A stretch of DNA of 64,000 bases, taken from Symsagittifera roscoffensis (taxonomy: Eukaryota > Xenacoelomorpha > Acoela > Convolutidae). This document shows, one piece after another, positions 32,270 through 43,100 of the stretch. The stretch covers positions 50,896,233 to 50,960,232 of the forward strand of contig NC_087067.1 of NCBI RefSeq assembly GCF_963678635.1. The letters run 5' to 3'. A program made the position numbers and the translations under genes. Position 1 is the stretch's first letter. Every line of letters starts with the position of its first letter. The notes under the pieces are model-generated. The model did not search any database. It worked only from the letters and a program-made list of their open reading frames with translations, and was not told the DNA's origin.

Positions 32270-34820
32270 CTATGAGCTGCATAAACAAAAAATTAAGAGC
32301 CAATATTGTTTCACTGCCTCAACCCCTTTCTCGAGGACCAAGCCCGCCCCAGACACATTTCGAGCAGAGAAAAAAGCATAACAGCAGCCAGCTCGAGGAA
32401 GGAATTATAAAGGGAGGAATAAGACTGGCCGCTTCAGATGACAAGATTCCAACTTTTTGACTCCTACGTAATAAAAATTGGTACCTAAACACCCAAAAAA
32501 GTTCTGATATAAATGCCTCAAACCCGGAAAAAGTCGATAGCTTTTTCGTAAATGGGTTCGAGGTGTACAAAGCAGTTACGTCTTTTCCAGATGGTCCGGG
32601 AGCCGTTCCGGACAAAATTGTTCAAGTTTTTTCAGACCTTTTTAGTAAATCAAGAGGCAATGCGGGGCTCAACTTTTTGAAACCACTTACTAAGCTCGTT
32701 AACCTTATAGGTGAAGGTAAAGTACCCGAAAAGCAAAGACTTCTTTTTTGTAGCAAAACTTATCGCCCTCATAAAAACAGATTGATCCACAAGATCTTCA
32801 AAACCTTATTAGCAAGTCGAACGCAATGCGGGGTTAATTTAACTGAGATCGGGTTCTTTGCTCCTAAATATGATGGGGGAAGGGAAAGTACCCAAGCTGT
32901 CAAGAACTTTCGTTTTTGGAGCAAAAATTAACGATCTCAAAAAAATAGACGGAGGTTTGCGATCGATTGCCATCGGCAACACATTGACACAATGCCCCTA
33001 AATGTGCAGGAAGCAAGGCTTTTGCAGAGCGACAACATTTTTTTGGGAGTTTCAGATAAGATGTGGTACTAAACGAGAAGCTGAAATTGCCGCACATTAC
33101 TTTAAAAATTTGATAGAGCGTGATGACAACCCGAAGTGCTCAGTTTTACTTAAATTAGATTTAACTAATGCATTTAAATCACTGAATAGAGAAACTACGC
33201 TGAATCACGTTTTTCGAACGCCCAGATTTGTACAAATATACTCATTGCGCCTACAGTAAAACGAGAGCTTCTGTATGGAAATTCCATCATTATGTCGGAG
33301 GACGGAATAGAAAAAGGTGATCCCGAGGCTCCACCTCTTTTTGATGAAAGAATACACACGCTGGTAAAAAAAAGCTTGAATCCAAAATAAACGTTTGTTA
33401 TTTAGATGTGTGGCTAGCAAGATTTTGCTCCGAGAACTTAAAAGCACACTAAAATCAGAAAAAAAAACTATGGCTTAAGTCTGAACACTGAAAAATGTGA
33501 GCTATATTTTCTAGGACAGACCACAAGTACGCAGTTCAATGGATTTATAGGTCAATATCAAAAATAAGGTCAAAATAAAAACCAAATCCAAGGATGAATT
33601 TGAAATTTTGGGCTCCCCTAGAGGCGAATCTTGTCGCTAAGAACTGCTAAATGAAAAAACAGCAGAGCTGGAAAAGATTTCGGAGGTTATTGATAAGCTG
33701 GATGAACATTATGGTTTTCACCTCCTAAAAATTGCTTTAGCATGCCGAAACTCTTAAAAATTTGGCGTATTTCTTGCAAAGTGATTTTCTGGAAAAACAC
33801 GATCGAATTTTAAGAAGTTCGTTATCTGAGGTTTCATAAGTAAGAAGTAGTGATAGCAGTTGTCCTGAATGAGTGACACGCAGTTCTCCCTGCAGCCAAA
33901 GGTGGTTTAGGTGTTTTTTCCGTTCGCCTACTACTTTTACCCGATTTTTTAGCCTCAGCAGTAGGAGCAAAAGCTACCTTAACTGAGACTTTTGGTTTGG
34001 AGCACGAGGATGGAACAATGATGCATTAGAACTTTGGTTTGATTCAGCGAAAAGTGGAGTAGCTCCGGAAAATGAAATCAAAAAAATTGGACGGAGCCCA
34101 TTTTTGATAATAAAAGTTCTCAAATGAGTTTGAAACCAGAACCTACTGGTCTAAAAGGTTCAATGCTTACCAGGATAAGTTCGGATCGCTATGTTTGAAT
34201 TTCATACCGTGTAAAAATCTAAGATTGAAATTGTCAAGTCAGCAGCTTGAAATTGCACACCGCCTAGGTTCACAAATTTGCGAAAAACAGATGCTTTTGC
34301 GGAAAAGATGTAACCAAAGATGGATGGCATGGCCTATCTTGTCGGAAATTGCAGGAAGATTCTCTAGAAAATTAAATTTGAATGCTCTTACAAAGCAAAT
34401 TCTCGCCTTCAGTCACATTTCTAATGTTTTGGAGCCACGACACCTCCACAGGACAGATCAGAGGCGACCAGACGGTTTTGACGATCGGTCCATGGGCTGT
34501 TGATAGGCATTTCCTCTGGTATGTAAGGATAGTTGACTCCCTAGCCCCTAACAGAATAAGCACAAGCTTGGTTTGTAACCACGGAGCGGCCGAAAATCTG
34601 ACAAACCTAGGGATTCAATAAATAATGGATATATTTTTCAACCAATAGCTTTTGAAGTTCAGGATGCGGTCGGCCTTAGCACTGAGATTTTTCTGAATAA
34701 GCTTCTTAAGAACTTGAGCAAGTGTACCGAGGAACCCGGGGCAGGTTACTTTTTAAGGCAGAGAATCTCCCTGACAATACAGGTTTCGAATAATTTTTTT
34801 ATTTATAGAGCCAAGTGAAC
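32270..34820 (+). pseudogene. Degraded non-LTR retrotransposon (LINE), 5'-truncated
   Basis: Pieces in changing frames follow the order of a LINE pol protein: GGIRLAASDDKIPTF; FEVYKAVTSFPDGPGAVPDK; KIDGGLRSIAIGNTL; VLLKLDLTNAFKSLNRET (RT motif A); ELLYGNSIIMSEDGIEKGDP (motif B, QGDP-like); a damaged YLDD region; GLSLNTEKCELYFLG. Then AVLPAAKGGLGVFSVRLLLL and, near the end, EPRHLHRTDQRRPDG with a PW motif, as in restriction-like endonuclease domains. It ends AGYFLRQRISLTIQVSN. Many stops and shifts make it inactive. It is in the sense opposite to the caspase gene. Confidence 0.75.
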
Positions 34821-35329
34821 AAAAGCGCAACTTTATAAAGAATATGATAGACCGGTAGCCTCATATCAGGTCAGTCTTTTTGAGTCACTTTCGAGTCCGG
34901 TTTATTCTGTGCAGGTGTTAGTTTTCTCAATCTGGTTGGCTTCATAGCCAAGCATATGACTCTCTTTACTTCTATCAACATTATACTATTCTCTTCCAAA
35001 CCTGAAAAGTTCCCAGATTTTGACTGGATAAGATGATAAAGGGACTTTTGACTGAAACCTTGATTACTACGATATTTTTTGACTTCTGACTTTATTTTCA
35101 ATGAAAAAAAAACAAAATCAAATGTAAAAGCGTATATGAGATTATAATGCTACTGCAGCCAACCGATTCAAAAGTGCCACTAAAAGTAGCACTTCTATTT
35201 GCAACTTAAATTGGAAAAAAGAAGGTTCCTACTAATACACTCGATTCGCAAGAGTAAATAAGCATTTGGAAGATAATCAAAATCCTCCTTGTGTCTATGA
35301 GCCGCTGATTGAAAATCTTCCCAAACACC

Positions 35330-35745
35330 GTCCACTGGAACAGAAGAAGCATCTCCACTCGTCGTTATAGATTGACTACAGGGGCAAAATATCAGATGAA
35401 CTAGCAAACGAATAGCTGCACAGTTTGCTAGTGCTATTTTCACAAAAACAAACTGAAGAACGCACTGACGCCGATGAAATTGCCTATTCAGGCTGATCAA
35501 AACAGTCGTGTTCTTTGTAAGCATGAGTGCTCGGGCTGTTGAGCCTGGTATGCTGGTCAAACTGCCCGACACCTTAAGACCCGAGTATCGGAACACCTGA
35601 GAGCGAGTGCGCCAGTGGGTTCCCACTTGAACAGCAGAGCAGAAATAGACAAACATTCGGTATCAACTCTTGAAAGTGTCATTACATCACCAAACCACGA
35701 TATTAACTCTAGAGGCTCTTCACATTGCTTTTTATTAATTATTAG
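35330..35745 (+). pseudogene. Penelope-like element carboxy-terminal GIY-YIG-type fragment
   Basis: The plus strand reads DYRGKISDELANE and, further on, CKHECSGC followed after a stop by YAGQTARHLKTRVSEHLRAS and then a histidine segment (VGSHLNSR). This is the cysteine-linker followed by YxGxTxRxLxxRxxEH of Penelope-like endonuclease domains. It may belong with the RT fragment at 29660, split by later insertions. Stops show it is dead. Confidence 0.6.
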
Positions 35746-36353
35746 CCCCGGTCCTGCTCAGTGCAGGACCAACCGTGGGGAGAGAGACGTCATCCATTTT
35801 GCCGCAGCCGGTCCCACCTTGAGGAGACGGATAACTTGCGACCCCTCCAAACGTGACCGAAGTGGTTACTTTTTATGCCTATATTTTTTCATTCCTATGT
35901 TTTGTCGTTTCTTGGTCAAGTTTTTCTTGTTCTAGATAACCGATGATGGCAGTATTGCCGAAAACGATTTGAATTCAACATTGATCCGACTTGTTATCCT
36001 TTGTCTATGGCCTCTTGTTTTTCTCGCGTTCACTTTTAGCATGTCTCCGGTAATTCTTCGGGCGTATTCCCCATTCAAAATTTTGTAGACTTCTCTCATT
36101 CTTCCTATCTTCTTTCTGTATTCTTACCTTTTCTAACTTCTACAATCTCTCATGTGGAAGGGAGGCCAGAGAGGTCATTTGATCCAATGGATCTAATTGA
36201 TCGTTAATGTTTCAAATTTTGGTCGAATGACGTGTTTAACACTGTTTATCATCTTTGAAAAATACATCACAGATAAAAACAAAAACAGAAAAACATTTTC
36301 AAAAAATTAAACTCTGCGGTCAGCAAATAGTCTTGTCGAGACTTTTCACGAAC
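35746..36353. other. Remainder of caspase intron 1 next to the CARD exon
   Basis: No coding or repeat structure was recognised beyond short A/T-rich runs. The frame 35615-35935 continues the GIY-YIG fragment without further family signal. Confidence 0.45.
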
Positions 36354-36635
36354 CTGTGCAAAACTGGGTAGTTTATCTAGAAGATGATCTGGAGCATTCG
36401 TTTCCACTAAAGCTTCACGAAAGCTGTCATACGCTGAATCACCCCTTGTCGCTAAAATTTTACAAAGCTCCGAATTCTGATCACTTCTCGTTGGTTTACT
36501 AAGAATACTTTCCACCAACTGATCGGTCAATTCACCTTTTGTTACGAGGTAATCGCAAATATCTCTCGTACTTTGTAAGTTTTTGCTTATATGATATCGC
36601 GCTTCGCGAAAAGCAGTACTTCGCTTACGTTCCAT
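36354..36635 (-). CDS. CARD-caspase, exon 1 (CARD domain)
   Basis: From the ATG at 36635 the minus strand encodes 94 residues: MERKRSTAFREARYHISKNL, ICDYLVTKGELTDQLVESIL, SELCKILATRGDSAYDSFRE and ALVETNAPDHLLDKL. This is the six-helix CARD pattern (..L..YL...G.LT...VE.IL.....R......L...L..RG..A...F...L) seen in caspases 2 and 9 and their adaptors. The exon ends FAQ at CAG|GTTCGT in phase 0, matching the phase of exon 2. The frame is open upstream of this ATG, but the extension (to 36860) has no domain, so the ATG before ERKRS is preferred. CARDs recruit initiator caspases to activation platforms. Confidence 0.85.
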
Positions 36636-37178
36636 AAATATTCTGAAAAGATTTTTTCGACATAAAAATTTTTTTGATGACGTTGAAGTTGCGCAAAAAT
36701 AACCGGACTGCTTTAGTGAGGGAGAGTTCTGATGACGCTTTAAGAGTTTTCTAGATTTGAAAAAAAAAACGAACTGGGCTCTTTTCGAGTTTCCCAAACC
36801 CCTCGTAAAATTGCTAAATTGAGCTGCACAAAATTTGTTCACACGGCATTGTGCATTCAAAATATGTTATCAAAAATTGTTCACCTGCTCAGGCTGACAC
36901 TTTTTGATGCAGTTTATAAAATGAAAAGTATTTTTACTAAGACTTTGACGTTTTGATTTAAGAAAAATCAGAGAGGGGACTCGAAAAGAGCCACAAACTG
37001 AAACAAAAATAACCGGTTGCTGTTGTCATCAGAAAGTTCCAGCCACAAAAATACAAAAGTTTTTTTTCAAAAATTATCGTTTTTTAGCACTATCAAAAAC
37101 GGTAATCAGAAGGTCAAAAGTATCATAGTAACCGAGGTTACAGTCAGGAGTCCCTTCATCACATATTCCAGTCAAAAT
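36636..37178 (-). other. Caspase 5' flank or promoter region
   Basis: This is 543 bp between the caspase start codon and the LTR of the relative of the giant element, which begins at 37179. No clear promoter motif was assigned. The nested retroelements therefore lie within about 0.5 kb upstream of the caspase start codon. Confidence 0.5.
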
Positions 37179-37923
37179 TGTGACATTCGACCAGAATGTG
37201 CAAAATGCAATCTCTGCAGAATTCGAATTTTTAGCAGCGAGCCTTCCGAATTGGTGATTATTGAGAATTAAGAACGTTATTGGAACGATTGGCCAAACGG
37301 TGAGGGCTAGAATATTCTGGTATTTTAACATTTTAAAATGTCGAATTATGACGTCATATTTCTGAGAAACGTCAGAAACGGCCATTTTGGCTAAAACGAG
37401 AAAGAAGAACAGAACAACATTAGCTGCGCTAAAAACAATTACGAAATCGAGATTGGAAAACGACAACGAGTTACAGAGTAACAGAGAACACTCCGAGTTG
37501 CAACTATTGTGCCGCTACAATAGTTGCAAGGCCGTTGCGAACAACGGTGAAGGGTGAAGGACAGCCTTCCGGATTAAGAAGAAATCAGGATGAACGAGCT
37601 TGATCCAGCGGATTCATCAATCCGGAAGGGTAAAGGAACTGAAACTTTTATCCTGTTACATAAACTTTTAGCTTCCTGTCATGTCCTGACTTGAATTTAA
37701 TTAACATCTAGATTCATTTTGATGAGGATGAGAAGCTAGGAGTTGGGGGAAGGGGTTGATCCATCTTCGATGGAGATGATGATTTTTATCTACTGAACAA
37801 AAACAATAATGATTCAAATAGTAGTAGCCCTGTTTTTAGGAGTGACCTCGTGGTCTGGGGATACTGAGACCCAGCCATGAGCTCACTATTTCTGCATGTA
37901 ATCTAGTTAATTTGAGTGTTTTG
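37179..37923 (+). mobile_element. 5' LTR of a related element (left part), split by the giant element
   Basis: Read on the plus strand, this block aligns along its length with the reverse complement of the giant element's LTR. Starts compare as TGTGACATTCGACCAGA and TGTGCCATTCTGCCAGA. Inside it, AGAATATTCT, AACGGCCATTTTG, AGAACAAC, ATCCATCTxCxATGGA and GTCTGxGGATxCxGAGAC occur in the same order. It stops at 37923, and the alignment resumes at 62625. The interruption shows that the giant element inserted into this LTR in the opposite orientation. Confidence 0.8.
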
Positions 37924-39019
37924 TGTAACATTCGCCCAAATACTACACAGCGACGGAGCGTAGGAAAAGTACCTATTAACGACTGGCAGGCGTCAGTTAC
38001 CTTAATCCTACTCGCTTTTCACCTTCACCGTCTCGACCTTGCCAGTTGATTTTCTGGTCTGTCTAGGGCAAAGTAAAAAGTTACCATTTTTAGGCCATCA
38101 GTCAAACGACTTTTGATCAGCTTTCGTTTACATGCGAACACAACCACAAAGCTGAGTCTCGGATCCTCAGACTACGTGATTGTCATTAAAAACACGGCTC
38201 GAACAACCTATTTTAACATGTTTTTGTGTGACAGTTCTATATTAAATCCATTGGAGATGGATTGACCCTTTCCTCTTTCTAGCTACTCATATTCTGAAAT
38301 ATCAAACAATAACGGTGTTAATTAAGAGATCTATGACATTCCAGTAGCTATAAAGTTAGTTTTTACAGTCCCTTCACATAGAACAGTCTCTGGGGGACCA
38401 ACCCTCCGCTCCCGTAATATTCCTGAGATAACGCTCTTATCTCCTCTGATTCGCTTCCCGGGAGGGTTCCGTGGTATATTTCTTCCCCCACTGAAGCTTC
38501 CTTCTCCACTAATATCCGCTGATAACGGTCTTATTGTGCGTTGTTGCCACGATAAGAGGCTTCGTGTTTTCCGTCTTTTGTACGACTGTTTTTCACAATT
38601 TCTGTCGTTGTTCTGATTTTCGTCACTTTTTCAGTCAAAATGGCCGTTTTTCGTATTTCTGAGAAATATTCTTCTTCCAATCGAAATTTTAAAAATAAAA
38701 ATTCTAGAATATTCCGACCCTCCTCCACTAATATCCGCTGATAACGGTCTTATTGTGCGTTGTGGCCACGATAAGAGGCTTCGTGTTTTCCGTCTTTTGT
38801 ACGACTGTTTTTCACAATTTCTGTCGTTGTTCTGATTTTCGTCACTTTTTCAGTCAAAATGGCCGTTTTTCGTATTTCTGAGAAATATTCTTCTTCCAAT
38901 CGAAATTTTAAAAATAAAAATTCTAGAATATTCCGACCCTCCTTCGTCAATAAGGCCTTTAGTTGTTCCTTTTTACGTCGCCGGAAGGTTGTGCTGTGCC
39001 AGTCTGGCAGAATGGCACA
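37924..39019 (-). repeat. 3' LTR of the giant element, 1096 bp with internal duplication
   Basis: It matches 61741-62624 throughout. Differences seen by eye are few (for example TTATTGTGCG against TTATCGTGCG, AACCACAAAG against AGCCACATAG, AACCCTCC against AAGCCTCC). A 219-bp unit is present twice (38504-38722 and 38723-38941) but once in the other LTR. A 6-bp CCTTCA insertion and a 13-bp loss account for the rest of the length difference (212 bp). Confidence 0.93.
38504..38941. repeat. 219-bp tandem duplication inside the 3' LTR
   Basis: The unit runs from CTCCACTAATATCCGCTG to AGAATATTCCGACCCTC, and the second copy differs at very few positions (GTTGTTGCC against GTTGTGGCC). Because the 5' LTR has a single unit, the duplication arose after insertion or during the last reverse transcription. 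Frames 38531-38728 and 38750-39061 are translations of the two copies. Confidence 0.9.
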
Positions 39020-39061
39020 TACTCCCCGGACAGTCCCCATCAATGTCCCTATTGATCGCAT
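39020..39061 (-). promoter_or_regulatory. Polypurine tract of the giant element
   Basis: On the minus strand the internal region ends CTGTCCGGGGAGTA directly before the 3' LTR (TGTGCC). The wider segment, GCGATCAATAGGGACATTGA then TGGGGACTG, closely resembles a segment inside the macro-domain ORF (49733-49778) that carries the same TGTCCGGGGAG core. Confidence 0.65.
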
Positions 39062-39793
39062 AACACCGGGTTATCGTCAAGTAGTTATCCAGTTTTCTGT
39101 AATCAATCTTACAAATCGCATAAGAAAATGAAATTTATCTACCCCACCTCAACTCACTACGTGTTCACAAATGGCATCGTACTACATTTCACTGCCTTTC
39201 AACATTTTCACAAAATTTGCACCATGAGGAGTGTCCTAGATAAAATTTCTTTTCTGACTACTTACGTCGTCTTGCCATAAAACTTCTTTTCGCTCTTTGT
39301 GATTAAAAAGTGGGACGTGGCACGGCCACGCACCCGTTAAAATTAACTTAACTTCACTCACCAAGTATAATCAGTCATTTATGCGGTCCTTTCAATATTA
39401 AAACTAAGAAACTCTGTGGCTAGGAAAGTTATTGAGTTACCCACCCTTCTCGAGCGAGTTTACTCAAACTTACCATGTCGCCACACAGTGAATTTGTGTC
39501 TTACACAGGTTAAAAACTTCAGTCGTGAATAAATAGGTAAATATGCTCACCTAGGTTCCTCATATACATACATAAATAGCCATAACTAAAATCAAGAATC
39601 TCAACAATTTTAACAATTGCAACATTTTCAAAGTTTGGTTTGACCAAACTAAATCAAAACAGAAAGTTTCACAAGTTCAATAATCAAAACATGGTTGATT
39701 GGTTTAAGTTTTAGCACACAAAGACAATCAAGTTTTTTCTCATTCTCTTCCTTTCTTGCTCACGTCTTCACTTGTTCTCTTCGTTCATCATCT
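39062..39793 (-). other. 3' non-coding region of the giant element
   Basis: About 730 bp of AT-rich sequence follow the last open frame and precede the polypurine tract. It contains a small palindrome, AGTTTGGTTTGACCAAACT, near 39636-39654. No gene was recognised. Confidence 0.6.
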
Positions 39794-40190
39794 TCATTCC
39801 ATCGCTTCTCCATCCTGATGTTCATCGTCACTGTCTTCCAGAACTTTCTCCAACATGTCCATAGAGTTGCGGGCCGTGCCCCAACTCTCCTGTTCCAACA
39901 GCCTCGGTTTGCAACAAGGTAGCAAGTCCACTTTCACCTTCTGCTCCCGGTTCCTGCAAAAGCTGTTGTGAAGACATAGGCTCACGTTTCGTTCTAGGTC
40001 AGCTCTTAAGACCTCTTTCTTCTCACCTTCAGTAACACAAGGCGCTCCAGCTACCCGCTTCACCGCTGTGGTGACCGCGTTTCTGTGCGTCAAGAATACT
40101 CTCTTATAGGCTCCTGGTCCTATATCTAGCTGGAAAGATTGATAGGCTTCCGTGTTCCTTCCTACATGTGACGCTTCGCGCGTTCATACA
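39794..40190 (-). pseudogene. Last segment of the long extra polyprotein, frame-shifted
   Basis: Just before the upstream stop at 40162 another frame opens without a gap: HVGRNTEAYQSFQLDIGPGA then YKRVFLTHRNAVTTAVKR, ending DSDDEHQDGEAME. It has coding-like composition right across the upstream stop, so a single -1-type shift (indel) near 40165-40190 is likelier than a separate gene. An ATG start is lacking; the first candidate is a non-ATG codon. No family was recognised. Confidence 0.55.
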
Positions 40191-43100
40191 TCCATGATGT
40201 CATCACTGCACGGAACCAAGGCATCAATCTTTGCCATGACCATATTCTTTCAATGGCTTTAGGTATCCTCAGAACCTTGCAGGTGGTTCTAAAAAGATCC
40301 AATTCACGACTCATCTTCACGTTGCTCAGCTGCTCAGGAGTCGGCACGGCCGTCTCCTGCTCATTTGTGTCCGCGTTAGCCTCCAGCCATCTCACTGCCA
40401 GCATGGCACTAACCACCACGATTGACACCTGTTGATTCTGATCGGGCAACCCCGTAGAGTACAACTCCTCCACGTCCCATACTAGCATTAGATTCGCGCG
40501 TTTGGGGTACCACAACGTCTGCGCCAAGCAGTGGCAAGGATACTCCCCATGGGTTCTCACTATGTTCCTTCGGGTCCGATACCATGAGGCTCCCAGCAAC
40601 GGTTCCACCTCCATCAGAATTCTGTGTAAGTCGTATTTTTCTTCTATTGTGGGGAATTCAGTGGGTAAGGCTCCACTCGCTTTCTGTTTCTGGAACTCAC
40701 TCAGATTGCCTTCGTTTAATCTCAGAAACTCTTCACCCACCACATCTTGCAACTCGCCTTCAGATCTCTTCGGGACTGCCCGAAAGATCTTTGCCAACAA
40801 ATCATGTGACCTCTCCGACATTCTGGCCAACCTCACGCACTTTGGCACAGAGAAAAGTTGATCAATCAACACCTGCTGTGTCCTCGCATCCATCACCACC
40901 ATGTGTGTAGGATATCTACTACTGCAATATGGTGCGGAGCTTGAACCCACCAGATACTTTGAACCAGTCGGTTTATGATAGGCCTCACTATCTTTCAGAT
41001 TCATCTCGTTCTCCAGAGCTTCTCTCCAGCCTCCGATCTTCTGCTCTGTCTGCAATGCTCCAGGGAATACTTCCACGCTGAGGGACGTCACTAGCTCATG
41101 GGCACGCTCCAGGCGCTCAAGCGATTCAATCGAACTCGTCATGCTGCAAAATCCCAAGGCTGTGATCAAATTTACGTCCGTCACCCCATGACAGTCCGCG
41201 ACCAACTCCATACCACTTTTATCCGACATGCTCAGTCTTCCGTACAATCGTGCCAGTTGCCGATGCTGCTCGCTCAGCGTAACCAGGCAGTGTCCCAGGT
41301 TACAAACATGTCCTTCCATCCCACTGTGTTGAGCCAAGCATGTGCCTTGCTTCAACCAATTACTCGATGGACCTTCCTCGGACAGCTCCGTGGATGGGTT
41401 GCTCTTCCGCTTCGTCAATCTCATGGCCAGCAGATGATGTATCATGGCCAGATCATGTAAACTCGCGTCATCATCTAGGTCTAACGTGATATCCGCCGTC
41501 ATGTCCCAGATTAAACCGGCATTAGGATGAGGGCACCAAGAAGGCTTCATGAGTTCCCACATCGTCACTAGACTGGTTTTCAAGGGACCGTCCCAAGAAC
41601 CACAATCAAAACTCACTTGCCCCTTTAGCTCGGGAACCGAGGGTTCGACCACTCGTTCTTCCAAAATAATTCCCAGCTTGGGTTGTTCCACCATCAGCAT
41701 CCCAGTTTCTTTAATACGTTCAACCCAGAAATTGAGTACTATGACTTGCTCATAGTCGAAGTACGCTTCCCTGGCTTCTTCATTCACGAAGGGATTATAC
41801 GCCATCCCCGGTATGCCAGACACATATTGGAATGACTTCAGTTTCCCTAGTGTTGCAAACTCTTTTTGTCCTCTGACCGCTTCAATCAACTCCCGGCTCA
41901 CTTTCAATTCTTTGTTGGAATATCTTCTCACCTCTTCCAACTTGCGATAGCTTTCCATATCATTCGACTCCTTGCTTGGCACAGTCAATGGCATGTCCTG
42001 ATATAGTTCCAGGAGTGCCCTAAGGAAGTTCCTTTCACAATCAACTCCCTTTTGCCGAATGATCTTTATGCACTCTCCCAAAACAGGAGTGGGGATACGA
42101 TCCACCACGAACCTGACAAAGCAAGGGGCATCCTTGCGCTTAGCCCATGCTATCGCAGAATCGTCTTTCGAAATCAACGCTCGCAGAGCTTCCATCAACT
42201 CCAGTTCCTGTTCCCGTGATTTCGAATCATTACTGGCTTCATACTCCGCTCTCTTGATGCCCATTAAGCACCAAGCCAACCGTACTTGCAGATCAATTCT
42301 CACGCAAGGATGAGCCAGGTATGCCGCCACTGTAGCAGGTGCATGCATCGCCTCGTCGAAGTATCTCTGGAGGGCCGCCCTCCAGGAGATCTCTAGTAAT
42401 TTTTCCAATCCGACTTCGTTTGCTTCAGAGGACATTACCGTGCCGTATTCTTTTCGATTTAAGTTTGAATTCTCCGTGAGCTCTTTCAGATATTCCTGCA
42501 TGGCTCGCTTCTCGCTCCAAGCCATCAGGTGCCCTCTCGCGGAGTTTCTCGCTTTCAACATTTCCACATAACCTCCTGCTGGATCTCCCATGTGGACTGA
42601 TTCTGGCACAGTAACTCGACTGTACTCGACCACGTCGAGTTGTCCTTCCAGCTTCAATTTGGCTATGTTGGTCCGCGAGGGCCTGTAATCTTCAAGTCTT
42701 CCAGATCCACATTGACTGATGATCTCCATCTCTAATTTAGTGTCTGCCAGGGTTCGTGCTGTTTTCTTTGATCTTACGGCAGTCGTGGTCAGACCAGCCA
42801 AGAGCATAAGGGGTATCAGATTCTCTTTTTCTCCCCCTGTCAGCGTTGCACTATCTCCTTGCCCGCTCTCGCCTGAACGACCTGCGCTCGTTAAAAAGGT
42901 CACCACTGCGTTGGCTCTCGACTTCACCACTCTCGGGTTCATGGCTCGACTTCCTGTCTTCCCTTTTAGTCGCTTCAGCCCCTTCCTGGCTCGTCTAACA
43001 GGTAATTTCTTTGCAACCTGCTGATCATCGGCACTGTCTTCTGTTACTGACTCGGTCAGAACATCCGACTCCATGGAGTTCACTATTTTCTCCAGGACCT

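Larger units (their letters stand above)
27333..36353 (-). other. Caspase intron 1, 9.0 kb, filled with mobile elements
   Basis: The intron separates the CARD exon from the protease exons. Donor CAG|GTTCGT (36353) and acceptor TTTCAG (27333) are both in phase 0. It contains the second 170-bp-period array, a Penelope-like RT fragment, a SINE with a small tandem repeat, a long degraded LINE and a Penelope-like GIY-YIG fragment. Confidence 0.75.

Noticed and set aside
36636-36860. Upstream extension of the CARD exon frame
   Set aside because: The frame is open but has no domain or conserved look. The ATG directly before the CARD is the natural start.
37074-37466. Minus-strand frame with hydrophobic stretches, possible membrane protein
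   Set aside because: Most of it is antisense to the LTR of the related element (from 37179), so the frame is incidental.
38531-39061. Two similar minus-strand frames with EEGRNILEFLFLKFRLEEEY
   Set aside because: They are translations of the 219-bp LTR duplication. The similarity reflects the DNA repeat, and the other LTR does not keep the duplicated form.
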